From contig NZ_KI519516.1 in NCBI RefSeq assembly GCF_000482865.1, positions 118,574 to 182,573 of the forward strand: a stretch of 64,000 bases of DNA, in the 5' to 3' direction. This document shows positions 18,931-27,322 of this stretch, one piece after another (position 1 is the stretch's first letter; every line of letters starts with the position of its first letter). Source of the stretch: Actinokineospora inagensis DSM 44258 (GTDB taxonomy: Bacteria > Actinomycetota > Actinomycetes > Mycobacteriales > Pseudonocardiaceae). The notes under the pieces were generated by a model. The model was not told the origin of the DNA, ran no database searches, and saw nothing but the letters and a program-made list of their open reading frames with translations. The translations under genes were made by a program, and so were the position numbers.

Positions 18931-20901
18931 TCACCCGGTCGCCACCGCCTCGCGCGCGGCAGCCGGGGCGGCCGCGAAACCCAGGCAGGTCAACGAGATC
19001 GCGTCCGCGTCGCCCAGGGTCACCGAGTTCACGCCCGGCCGGATGCCCGCCGCGGTCACCCAGTGCACCGACTCGGTCGGCACGCCCAGGGCGAACCGGC
19101 GCGGGTGCGGGTGGTCGTCGACGTCGATGACGTGGTACGGCCGCTTGGTGACGGCGAGGCCGCGGGTCTCGTACGAGCCGCCGTCCGCGGACGGGACCCG
19201 GTGCGGCCTGCACTGGCCGGTGGCCAGCATCCGCGCCAGCAGCGGGTCCGCGGTGCGGCGCAGGTCGATCTCCTGCAGCCGCGCCTCGATGAGCACCTCG
19301 GCCCGGACCACCGACCCGGGCACCGCGGGCGACTCCAGCAGGAACCCCGGCTCGTCGTGGTCGACCCGCACCCGCACGTCCGGCCCCATCACCTGCAGCA
19401 CACCGGCCTCGATCAGCGCGACCGTCTGCTCGATGCGCGCCGCGGGCGGCCCGATGGACAGGAAGGCGTTGAGCGGCGTGTAGTGCCGGTCGAGGTGGTC
19501 CCGGTGCGACTGTCCACTGAGGCCGTTGTGGTCGACGACCAGTCGGATCTCGTTGCGCAGGTCGCGCAGCACGTCCAGCGCGGCCTTCAACGGGTTGGTG
19601 ACGTTGCCCGCGCGGGCGTCGTCCGCGTCGCGGCCGAGGTAGGCCAACAACCACGCCTGGAAACCGGCCTGGTCGGTGAAGACCTGGCCGCGGTACGGGG
19701 TGGCGATGCGGTCCCAGTCCCAGCGGTCGGTCGCCGGGACGTCGAACTCGTCGAGCAGCGCCGCCTCGGCCGGGTCGCCCCACGCGTGGTCGAGGTAGCG
19801 GTCGCGGAACCGGGCGGCGACGCACTGGCAGTCGCGCCGGGTCAACAGCGCCGAGTAGTAGACCGTCTCGGCTTCCTTGGCGATCAACGGCCACAGCTCG
19901 GCGCGGAAGTCGATCCCGGTTCCGGCGGCCGCCCGCGCCCGCAGCCCGGCGATCACCTCGGGCGTGATCACCAGCGGGTCGTGCCTGCCGGACGGGCCCT
20001 TCTCGTTCTCGCCCCGCGCGTGGTAGGGGATGCCGCGCCGGGAACCCGCGTACAGCTTGGGTTCGCGGCCCGACGGGTGGTACACGAGCTTGCCGTCCAC
20101 GCGCTCGAACCGCCCACCGCGGCCGAGCGTGAACAGGGCGATGTGGTCGAAGAAGTTCAACCCGAGGCCGCGCAGCGCCACGGCGGTACCGGGGTGGATG
20201 GCGGCGACGTCCACATCGGCCGGGTTGGACGGCAGCAGGTAGGTCAGGCCGTGTTCGGCGGCGTACCCGGCCAACGCCCGCTCGCCCTCGCTCGGGCGCA
20301 CCGGCACGTGCCCCTGGGCCAGGACGACGGCGGCCAGGCAGTCGAGCCGGGTCCCGTCCTCCAACAACACGGTCTGCAGGCCGTCGGCGGTGCCGGTGGC
20401 GTCCTCAAGGGACACCGCCCGCGAGCGGTGCACCTCCACCCGCACCGTTCCCGGTGACTGCCGGACGACCCGGCGGAACACCCACTTCAGGTAGTGGCCG
20501 TAGAAGGCGCGCGACGGGTAGTCGTCGGGCCCCAGCGTGCGGGCCTGGGTCAGCACCTCGGGCGGGTAGCCCTCGCCGCCGCCCATCAGCACCAGGAACC
20601 GGGCCCACTCGTACAGGCTCGGTCCCTCCTCCAGCCGACCGGCCATGTCCACGCTGCCGTCGGTGAACATCGACACCTGGGAGGCGACGGTGTTGAGCAG
20701 CAGGTGGTTGTCCTGGCTGGTCCGCCACACCGCCCCGGCGCCGGGGTGGTGCGGGTCCACCACGTGGACGGTGAGCTCCACACGGGGGAAGTCCTTGGCG
20801 TTGGCGCAGATCCGTTCCAGCACCGACAGGCCGCGCGGGCCCATGCCGACCACGCACACGGCAATCCGACCGGTGCGGGACGGGTCAACACTCACAGCCA
20901 T
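18931..20901 (-). CDS. FAD/NAD(P)-binding oxidoreductase-like protein
   Basis: This large protein of 656 residues begins with a Rossmann motif VCVVGMGPRGLSVLERI, typical of the FAD/NAD(P)-binding family PF13454. It continues with AVWRTSQDNHLLLNTVASQ and later ALRGLGLNFFDHIALFT. The last 300 residues have no motif I recognise. Related proteins occur in siderophore and other secondary-metabolite clusters as putative flavin monooxygenases, but a reaction is not established. The ATG at 20901 follows GAGAGGAACGAG. It is flanked by PhyH (39 bp) and the thioesterase (40 bp). Confidence 0.7.
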   Translation of the reverse strand: MAVSVDPSRTGRIAVCVVGMGPRGLSVLERICANAKDFPRVELTVHVVDPHHPGAGAVWRTSQDNHLLLNTVASQVSMFTDGSVDMAGRLEEGPSLYEWARFLVLMGGGEGYPPEVLTQARTLGPDDYPSRAFYGHYLKWVFRRVVRQSPGTVRVEVHRSRAVSLEDATGTADGLQTVLLEDGTRLDCLAAVVLAQGHVPVRPSEGERALAGYAAEHGLTYLLPSNPADVDVAAIHPGTAVALRGLGLNFFDHIALFTLGRGGRFERVDGKLVYHPSGREPKLYAGSRRGIPYHARGENEKGPSGRHDPLVITPEVIAGLRARAAAGTGIDFRAELWPLIAKEAETVYYSALLTRRDCQCVAARFRDRYLDHAWGDPAEAALLDEFDVPATDRWDWDRIATPYRGQVFTDQAGFQAWLLAYLGRDADDARAGNVTNPLKAALDVLRDLRNEIRLVVDHNGLSGQSHRDHLDRHYTPLNAFLSIGPPAARIEQTVALIEAGVLQVMGPDVRVRVDHDEPGFLLESPAVPGSVVRAEVLIEARLQEIDLRRTADPLLARMLATGQCRPHRVPSADGGSYETRGLAVTKRPYHVIDVDDHPHPRRFALGVPTESVHWVTAAGIRPGVNSVTLGDADAISLTCLGFAAAPAAAREAVATG

Positions 20902-20940
20902 CTCGTTCCTCTCGCCGGGGCGTCCGCCCACGTGATGGGG

Positions 20941-21852
20941 TCAGTCCTGCCAGGTGACCGGGCAGTACTCGGGGTCGGCGTAGTCGGGCGTGCCCGCGGC
21001 CGTCTTGCGCACCAGGAAGTCGTGGTTGTAGTTGACCTGCTTGCCGTCCGAGGTGCGGAAGTCCCGGTAGGCGTTGGCGCCGTCCTGCAGGTGCAGCGAG
21101 ATCGCCCGGCGCGGCCGGTCGCTGATGTTGGCGCCGGAGCCGTGGTAGGTGCGGCAGTGGTGGAAGCTCACGTGCCCCTTGGGGATCTCCATCGGGATCT
21201 TCTTCACCTCGACGCCGTTGAACTCGGCGTTCTCCTGCAGCATCTCGTCGAGCTCGGAGTTGTCCCGGTCGGCGAAGTGCCGGTTGGTCGTGTCGTTGTC
21301 GCCGATCTCCTTCCACACGTGGCTGCCGTCGACCATGGTGATGGTGCCCATGTCCTCGGTGCAGTCGTGGAAGGGGATGAACGCGGTCAGCATCGACGTC
21401 GAGGTCGAGGTCGACCAGTAGTGCTTGTCGAAGTGCCACGGCACGATGTTGCTGACCTCGTCCGGCTTCGGCTGCTTGTAGATCAGCGTCGACTGGAAGA
21501 TCCGGATCTGGTCGGCCTCGGCCAGCCGCGCGGCGACCGCGCCGAGCAGCGGCTTGCGCAGGATCGCGCCGATCGTGTCGTCCTCGTAGTGGACGTAGTC
21601 GTTGTGCCGCTGGACATCGCCCTTCTCGGGGGTCCAGTAGGCCAGCCGCGCCGGGTGCGACGGCAGCCTGCGGTCGCGGTGGCCGCCGTAGTACGCCTCG
21701 CTCGCGGCGAGGAGGGTGTCGATCTCCTCGTCGGTGAACACCTTCTTGCTCAGGTACCAGCCGTGCTCGGCGTAGAAGGCGACCTCTTCGTCGGTGGGCA
21801 GTAACGCCCGCTCCGCCTCGGTCAGCTCGAACGGCTGAAGTTGCGTGGTCAC
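20941..21852 (-). CDS. Phytanoyl-CoA dioxygenase-like Fe(II)/2-oxoglutarate oxygenase
   Basis: This 303-residue protein has the PhyH-family facial triad: His140 and Asp142 in VPWHFDKHYW, and His237 in CRTYHGSGANISDRPRRAIS, with Arg249 placed to bind 2-oxoglutarate. Such enzymes hydroxylate, halogenate or desaturate. No halogenase-type Gly/Ala replaces the Asp, so hydroxylation or desaturation is more likely. It starts at GTG 21852 with AAAGGGA upstream, 71 bp after hmaS, suggesting action on the aryl precursor or the carrier-bound chain. Confidence 0.85.
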   Translation of the reverse strand: MTTQLQPFELTEAERALLPTDEEVAFYAEHGWYLSKKVFTDEEIDTLLAASEAYYGGHRDRRLPSHPARLAYWTPEKGDVQRHNDYVHYEDDTIGAILRKPLLGAVAARLAEADQIRIFQSTLIYKQPKPDEVSNIVPWHFDKHYWSTSTSTSMLTAFIPFHDCTEDMGTITMVDGSHVWKEIGDNDTTNRHFADRDNSELDEMLQENAEFNGVEVKKIPMEIPKGHVSFHHCRTYHGSGANISDRPRRAISLHLQDGANAYRDFRTSDGKQVNYNHDFLVRKTAAGTPDYADPEYCPVTWQD

Positions 21853-21923
21853 GCTCGTGATCCCTTTCCCCGGTCCGCCCGGTGGGGCGTTGTTGCCTGT
21901 GGTTGTGCCCTGTGGTGGGAGCG

Positions 21924-23000
21924 TCAGCCCGCGTTGGCGGGGCTTTCCGATGCGCGCAGCACGGCCTCGTAGAGGGCGCGGATGTTGCCGCTGCCGAACG
22001 TCTTGGCGCCGTGCCGGTCGATGACCTCCAGGAAGTAGGTGCCCCTGGCGTGGATGGAGCGGGTGAAGATCTGGAACACCTCGCCCCAGTGGTCCCGGTC
22101 GACCAGCACGTTGGTGCGGCGCAACGCCTCGACGCCCAGGTCGACCCGACCCAGCCGCTCCTGCAGCGCGTCGTAGTAGCTGGCCGGGGTGGACAGGAAC
22201 TGCACGCCGCGGTCGGCGAAGGTCTCCACCGAGCCGACGATGTCGTCGGTGAGGAACGCCAGGTGCTGCACGCCGGCGCCGTCGTGGCGGGCCAGGAAGT
22301 CGTCGATCTGACCCGGGCGGCGCGAGCTGTCCGGCTCGATCAGGGTGAAGGTGACCGTGGTGGACTTGCTCTGCACCACCTTGGAGTCCATCGCCTGGTC
22401 GCCGATCTCGATGTACTCCTCGAAGATCTGGTCGAAGTCGAAGACATCTCGGTAGAACTGCACGGTCTCGGTCAGCGTGCCCGCGGGCAGGCAGACGGCG
22501 ATGTGGTCGACGACGTCGAGCAGGTTGTCGCCGTCCTCAACGTCCTGGGTCAGCATGCCGATGACGCCGGGCAGGAACTCGTCGCGCGCGCCGTGCCGCT
22601 CGATGAGGCGGTGCCGCACGTCGCCGAAGCCGATCACCTCGGCGATGACCACGGTGGTCTCGCCGTCGGTGAAGGTCTTGGGCTCGGCGACCGAGGTGGC
22701 GCCCCGGCTGATCGCCTGCTCGTAGGCGGCCTTCGCGTCCTCGACGGTGAACGCCAGGCTGGAAACACCATCGCCGTGGCGAGCGACGTACTGGGCGGCG
22801 GCGCTGCGCGGGTTGAGACCCGAGGTGAGCAGGAGCTGTATTCGACCGTGCCGCAGCAGCAGCGACCGGTCGTCGGGCAAGCTCGTCTCCGGCCCGCCCT
22901 GGCCCGCGACCCGGAAACCGAGCGCGGTGCACAGGTAGAACGCGGACTGCTGCACGTCACCCACGTACAGTTCCACGTGGTCGATGTCCTGGATATCCAT
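21924..23000 (-). CDS. hmaS: 4-Hydroxymandelate synthase
   Basis: This 358-residue Fe(II) dioxygenase belongs to the HPPD/HMS family. Iron ligands are His166 (VVDHIAVCL), His246 (GVQHLAFLT) and Glu325 (YFLEVIDR). Ile340 in TFGSGNIRALYEA aligns with Ile335 of Amycolatopsis HmaS, where HPPDs have Phe; this residue is known to steer the reaction to benzylic hydroxylation. It should turn 4-hydroxyphenylpyruvate into 4-hydroxymandelate, the first committed step to 4-hydroxyphenylglycine. A strong GGAGG site precedes the ATG. The 151-bp upstream gap may hold its own promoter. Confidence 0.9.
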   Translation of the reverse strand: MDIQDIDHVELYVGDVQQSAFYLCTALGFRVAGQGGPETSLPDDRSLLLRHGRIQLLLTSGLNPRSAAAQYVARHGDGVSSLAFTVEDAKAAYEQAISRGATSVAEPKTFTDGETTVVIAEVIGFGDVRHRLIERHGARDEFLPGVIGMLTQDVEDGDNLLDVVDHIAVCLPAGTLTETVQFYRDVFDFDQIFEEYIEIGDQAMDSKVVQSKSTTVTFTLIEPDSSRRPGQIDDFLARHDGAGVQHLAFLTDDIVGSVETFADRGVQFLSTPASYYDALQERLGRVDLGVEALRRTNVLVDRDHWGEVFQIFTRSIHARGTYFLEVIDRHGAKTFGSGNIRALYEAVLRASESPANAG

Positions 23001-23151
23001 TATCTCCCCCTCCGGGAAACAGACCTCACATGGTTGATCACAGGTTTACGGCACCGGAAACAAACGTGACCGAATCGCGCGGCCACGCTCAGGTCGGTAG
23101 TGGAGTGGACCGAATTCCCAGCACTGGAACATGTTTACCACAATTGCGTGA

Positions 23152-23739
23152 TCATTGGTCCATAACCGCGTGGAACCGACACACATCACCACCGGTGCGG
23201 ACGCAGGAGACCCGCTTGTCACGGACGGTGACGCCCATTCCCTGGAACCAGCCCTCGCGCATCTGCGGGCACGGGCACTCGTAGCCGTCGAGCGCGCGGG
23301 CGGCCTGCAACATCTTCAACGAGTAGTTCTTGGTGATGACGCTCTCCCACTCGTTGTCCCCGGTGACCTCGTGCTCGGCGCTCATCATCGCCTCGGTCCA
23401 GGAGATCTTCGGCACGGCGTCGAACCACTTGACGAACTCCTCGACCGACATGGCGGTGAAGTCGACCCCGTGCTGGTGGCGGTACCAGCGGCCGATCCGG
23501 CGGAACACGAACCGGATGGCCTCCGCGTTGATCTCGTTGGCCGCCTCCTGGCCGAACCTGCGCAGCACCCCCTGGTACCAGCGGGCGTCGTGCAGCCACC
23601 AGAACTCGTGCAGCGGCGGATCGTCCGGAAAACCGTGCGCGGAATCACCCGAATCGGAATCCACACCATTTCCGGCAATTCCGCATGCGCCATTCAGCTC
23701 AGCGCCCGACCGGTCTTTGTCGACTTCCGTGCCAGCCAT
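23152..23739 (-). CDS. Uncharacterised protein with Trp-rich domain and C-terminal Cys motifs
   Basis: This 195-residue soluble protein has about 40 disordered residues, then PLHEFWWLHDARWYQGVLRR and FGQEAANEINAEAIRF, reminiscent of DUF6125. The C-terminus has ECPCPQ (Cys155, Cys157) and VSCVRTGGDVCRFH (Cys179, Cys187), resembling the ligand or metal site of V4R/ATC-hydrolase-like proteins. The four cysteines could bind a metal. It lies between ketosynthase KS1 and hmaS and is co-directional with both. Its function is unknown; it could be a chaperone, cyclase or hydrolase of the pathway. Confidence 0.65.
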   Translation of the reverse strand: MAGTEVDKDRSGAELNGACGIAGNGVDSDSGDSAHGFPDDPPLHEFWWLHDARWYQGVLRRFGQEAANEINAEAIRFVFRRIGRWYRHQHGVDFTAMSVEEFVKWFDAVPKISWTEAMMSAEHEVTGDNEWESVITKNYSLKMLQAARALDGYECPCPQMREGWFQGMGVTVRDKRVSCVRTGGDVCRFHAVMDQ

Positions 23740-23776
23740 GTCGGCGTCCCTTCCCCCCGGAATGTGACTGCTCCGC

Positions 23777-25066
23777 TCAGCCGAACCGCCGCGCCCGGCT
23801 GCTCGCCGGTGCCAGCGCCAGGCTGATGTTGTGCCCGCCGAACCCGAACGAGTTCGACAGCGCCACCGAAATCGGACCCTGCCGCGGCTTGTCGACGATG
23901 TGGTCGAGTTCGCACTTCGGGTCGACGTCGAGCAGGTTGTGCGTCGGCGGCAGGGTGGCCTTGGCGATCGCGATGGCGGTGACCGCCGCCTCGATCGCGC
24001 CCGCCGCGGCCAGCGAGTGCCCGATCACCGACTTGGTCGCGCTGACCGCGGGCGCGTGGTCGCCGAACACGTCGTGCACGGCCTTGGTCTCGGCGGCGTC
24101 GCCGCGCTTGGTGCTGGTGCCGTGCGCGTTGATGTAGTCCACATCGGACGGTGTGAGCCCGGCGTCGGCGACCGCCCGGCGCATCGCCTCGGCCGCGCCC
24201 TCACCGTCGGCGCGCGGCGCGGTCAGGTGGTGCGCGTCGGTCGTGCCGCCCCAGCCGATCAGGTCCGCGTACCCGGCGACACCGCGGGCGTCGGCGTGCT
24301 CGGCGCTCTCCAGCACCACCACGCAGGAGCCCTCGCTGAGCACGAAACCGTTGCGGCCCTTGTCGAACGGGCGGCTCGCCTGGGCCGGGTCGGCCCAGCC
24401 GTTGGCGGTGGCGCGGGCGTTGACGAACCCGGTGGCGATGCTCGGGTGCAGCGGCGCGTCGGTGCCGCCGCAGACCACCACGTCCGCCTCGCCGCCGCGG
24501 ATGAGCCGCAGCCCCTCCGCGATGGACTGGGCACCGGCGGCGCACGCGGTCGCGATGGCCGCCGAGTAGCCGCGCAGGCCGAACCGCAGCGCGATCCGCG
24601 CGGCCGCCATGTTCGGCAGGATGCCGGGGATCATGTACGGGCTGATCCCGGTGCGGCCCTTGGCCCGGCGGGCGGACGCCTGGTCCTCGTAGGTGAGCAG
24701 GCCACCGCCACCGCTGGAGACCACAGTCGCGATCCGGTGCGGGTCGGCGTTCTCCCCCGGCACCAGGCCCGCGTCGGCCACGGCGTCGTCGGCGGCGGCC
24801 AGCGCGAGCAGGACGTAGCGGTCCAGGCACGGGTCGGCCCGGTCGTACAGCTCAGCCGGGTCGACGTCCGGGGCGACACCGGCGTTCTCGATCCAGGTGG
24901 CCACCACGTGGTCGCGCGGCGGGGTGACGATGCCGGACCGGCCCTCGCACTGCGCGTCGAACGTGGCGGTCAGCCCCCGGCCCGCGGGGGTGATCATCCC
25001 GATGCCGGTGATGACCACCGCTCGGCGAGTCGAGCGCATGGTTTCAGTGCGGCGTTCGATATTCAC
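23777..25066 (-). CDS. FabF-like ketosynthase KS1
   Basis: This 429-residue beta-ketoacyl-ACP synthase II-type enzyme has the full catalytic set: Cys175 in IATACAAGAQS, His in NAHGTSTKRGD, Lys/His in KSVIGHSLAAAG, and the C-terminal GFGGHN loop. It should catalyse decarboxylative Claisen condensation on ACP-bound chains. The GTG start overlaps the ligase stop by four bases (GTGA), showing coupling to the upstream ANL gene. It has no fused domains, so the system is dissociated (type II-like). Confidence 0.92.
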   Translation of the reverse strand: MNIERRTETMRSTRRAVVITGIGMITPAGRGLTATFDAQCEGRSGIVTPPRDHVVATWIENAGVAPDVDPAELYDRADPCLDRYVLLALAAADDAVADAGLVPGENADPHRIATVVSSGGGGLLTYEDQASARRAKGRTGISPYMIPGILPNMAAARIALRFGLRGYSAAIATACAAGAQSIAEGLRLIRGGEADVVVCGGTDAPLHPSIATGFVNARATANGWADPAQASRPFDKGRNGFVLSEGSCVVVLESAEHADARGVAGYADLIGWGGTTDAHHLTAPRADGEGAAEAMRRAVADAGLTPSDVDYINAHGTSTKRGDAAETKAVHDVFGDHAPAVSATKSVIGHSLAAAGAIEAAVTAIAIAKATLPPTHNLLDVDPKCELDHIVDKPRQGPISVALSNSFGFGGHNISLALAPASSRARRFG

Positions 25067-26709
25067 GTGGTCACCGGCTCTACCTGGGCGGCGGACCGCA
25101 GGCGGTCGGCGTGCTGCTGGCGGAGGACGACCTTGCGCACCTTGCCGGTCGGGCCGTGCGGGATGTCCTCCTCGTTCACCACGATGACCTCGCGGACGGT
25201 CGCGGCGACGTACTCGGGCAGCGACCGCTTCACCGACTCGGTGCGGTCGACCGAGGCGTCGGCGCCCGCGTTCAGGGTCAGCAGGATCGCGCTGGCCACC
25301 TGACCGTCGTCGTCCTTGACCGCGACGACGACGCAGTCGAGCACGTCGGAGTTCGCGGCGAGGACCCGCTCCTCGGACTGCGCGGTGTAGAGGCGCTTGC
25401 CCGAACCGAGGTCGATCGCGTCGACCGCGCGGTCGACGTGGTAGTAGAAGCCCTCGGCGTCGCGGTAGGCCAGGTCACCGGTGAGGAAGTAGCCCGCGAG
25501 GCGGCTGCGGTAGGTGGTGACCGAGTCGTTCCAGTAGCCCGGGGCCAGCGTTGGCGACCGCACACCGAGCTGGCCGACCTCGCCGACGGGCAGCTTGTCG
25601 CCGTTGTCGTCGAGCACCGCGATGTCGGCGAACGCGTGCGGCTTGCCGATGCAGCGGCCGTAGCGGTCGGTGTCCGGGGTGTGCGTGATGAAGAACTGCG
25701 AGTGGCCCATCTCGGTGGAGCCCAGGCCGTCGATGAACGCCGACCCGGTCACCTGGCTGACCCCGCTTGAGTTCACCACGGTGCGGGTGCCGACCGAGAT
25801 CAGGCGGCGGATGTGCGCCTCGTGCGCGCAGTCACCGGTGTTCCACCAGAACTGCACGGACGACACGTCGTACTTGGTCAGGTCGTGCGCGACCAGCTCC
25901 GGCCAGGTCGCGGCGAAACCCAGCACGCAGGTCGGCTGCCAGCGGTCGACCGCGGCCAGCACCGCGGTGCCGGACTGCTCGGACAGGCAGAGCAGTTGCG
26001 ACCGGTTGCTCAGCGCCAGGCTGGTGGCGATGACGATCGCGGCGTGGTTGGCGGGCAGCGCGCTCAGCATCCGGTCGACACCCTGGGCGCGCGGCAGGCG
26101 CAGCCGGTGCCGGACCGAGGCGAACAGGCTGGAGTGCGAGGCGACGACGGCCTTCGGCATGCCGGTGGTGCCCGACGAGTGGGTGATCACCACCGGGTCG
26201 TCGGCGTGGTGGCGGTACTGCTCCGGCGCGGCCGCCGGGTCGCCGCCCGCCAGGTCGGTCACGTCGATGAACTGGTCGACGCCCTCGACGCGGTCACCCA
26301 GCGCGGCGCGGTGGGCGGCGTCGGTCAGCACGGCGACCGGGCGCAGCCGGGTGATGTAGACGGCGGCGGTCTCGCCGGGCAGGTTCCGGTTCACCAGCGC
26401 CGGGATCGCGCCGAAGCGGGACAGGGCGAGGTAGTTGAGCACCAGGTCCGCGGCGCTGGAGACGTAGATGGCGACCGGGTCGCGCGACCGGATCCCCTTG
26501 GCGTAGAACACCGACGCCCGCGCGGCCACCTGGAACTCCAGCTCCCGCAGCGTCAGCGCCTGCCACGCGGGGTGGCCGTCGACGTCGGTGTCGAAGCTGA
26601 GCGTCGGCTCGTCGAGGCCGTAGCCGTTGTGCACGAGCGTGCTGAGCACGTTGCCGATCCCCAGGTCGGGGTTGGCGGCCAACTGCGCCCGGGTTGTCTT
26701 GACGGTCAC
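25063..26709 (-). CDS. ANL-superfamily acyl/aryl-activating ligase 1
   Basis: This 548-residue adenylate-forming enzyme shows ITHSSGTTGMPKAVV (P-loop-like A3), the A5 region FIDGLGSTEMGHS, YFLTGDLAYRD (A7) and the C-terminal catalytic Lys in PHGPTGKVRKVVL. It would activate a carboxylic acid with ATP and hand it to CoA or to one of the two cluster ACPs. It is coupled to KS1 by overlap. The acid is not predictable from the residues I can see; an aryl acid from the Hpg branch or a fatty acid are the main options. Confidence 0.87.
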   Translation of the reverse strand: MTVKTTRAQLAANPDLGIGNVLSTLVHNGYGLDEPTLSFDTDVDGHPAWQALTLRELEFQVAARASVFYAKGIRSRDPVAIYVSSAADLVLNYLALSRFGAIPALVNRNLPGETAAVYITRLRPVAVLTDAAHRAALGDRVEGVDQFIDVTDLAGGDPAAAPEQYRHHADDPVVITHSSGTTGMPKAVVASHSSLFASVRHRLRLPRAQGVDRMLSALPANHAAIVIATSLALSNRSQLLCLSEQSGTAVLAAVDRWQPTCVLGFAATWPELVAHDLTKYDVSSVQFWWNTGDCAHEAHIRRLISVGTRTVVNSSGVSQVTGSAFIDGLGSTEMGHSQFFITHTPDTDRYGRCIGKPHAFADIAVLDDNGDKLPVGEVGQLGVRSPTLAPGYWNDSVTTYRSRLAGYFLTGDLAYRDAEGFYYHVDRAVDAIDLGSGKRLYTAQSEERVLAANSDVLDCVVVAVKDDDGQVASAILLTLNAGADASVDRTESVKRSLPEYVAATVREVIVVNEEDIPHGPTGKVRKVVLRQQHADRLRSAAQVEPVTT

Positions 26710-26743
26710 TGCGAAACTCCTTCGGTCGTACTTCGGGCGCTGC

Positions 26744-27322
26744 TCAGACGGTTGGGCCCCTGCCGAGCAGGAGCGCGTGCGCGCTGTCGGTCGCCTGGTC
26801 CACCAGGACGAGCAGGACCTCGTCGGCGGCGTCGTCGGCGATCAGCAGGTCGGCGAGGGACAGCGCGTCGGCGGTCGGGTCGCCGACCGGGCTGGTGCAC
26901 ACCACCGGCCCGCGCAACCCCCAGGTCACCGCGACCCGGCCCGCCGCGGAGTTGGCCACGGACTGGAAGAACAGGATCGGCGGCATCCGGCGGCCGCGGT
27001 CGACCGCCTGGGCCACCGCGGTCGCGGTGCCGACGTCGCCGCGGGTGCTGACCACGACGACCGCGGTGCGGTCACCGCGCGCGGGGTCGGCGGGCGCCTC
27101 GCCGTGCACCTGGCGCAGGCACTCGTCGGCGGCCTGGGCGATCAGCGGCGCGAAGGACGAGCTGACGAACCCGGGCAGCGGCGCCGGTTCGGCCGGGCCG
27201 CCCGCGCTCGGGAACCGCCCTTCCGCGCGGACGACCAGGTCCGCCACCATGCCACCATCCACAATGGACTTGTCCACAACAGACCCGTCCAGAGTGGGCA
27301 GACCGGCGTCCGTCGTCGTCAT
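26744..27322 (-). CDS. Truncated ketosynthase-like protein, CLF-type, no active Cys
   Basis: At 192 residues this matches only the N-terminal half of a ketosynthase (Ketoacyl-synt_2-like, PF13723): FFQSVANSAAGRVAVTWGLRGP and VLLVLVDQATDSAHALL. Where a KS has its nucleophilic Cys the sequence is TSPVGDP, without Cys. It starts inside the stop codon of KS2 (ATGA), so it is probably made stoichiometrically with KS2 and could act as a chain-length-factor-like partner. Similar short proteins occur in aryl polyene clusters. There is no sign of a frameshift; the frame is clean and well coded. Confidence 0.72.
   Translation of the reverse strand: MTTTDAGLPTLDGSVVDKSIVDGGMVADLVVRAEGRFPSAGGPAEPAPLPGFVSSSFAPLIAQAADECLRQVHGEAPADPARGDRTAVVVVSTRGDVGTATAVAQAVDRGRRMPPILFFQSVANSAAGRVAVTWGLRGPVVCTSPVGDPTADALSLADLLIADDAADEVLLVLVDQATDSAHALLLGRGPTV

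Noticed and set aside
18922-21804. Long plus-strand frames opposite the FAD protein and PhyH genes
   Set aside because: Their translations are Val/Arg/Gly/His-rich shadows; the minus-strand genes have conserved catalytic residues.
21924-23000. Housekeeping 4-hydroxyphenylpyruvate dioxygenase (tyrosine catabolism)
   Set aside because: Ile340 replaces the HPPD Phe at the residue aligned with HmaS Ile335, and hmo and hpgT-type genes lie in the same cluster.
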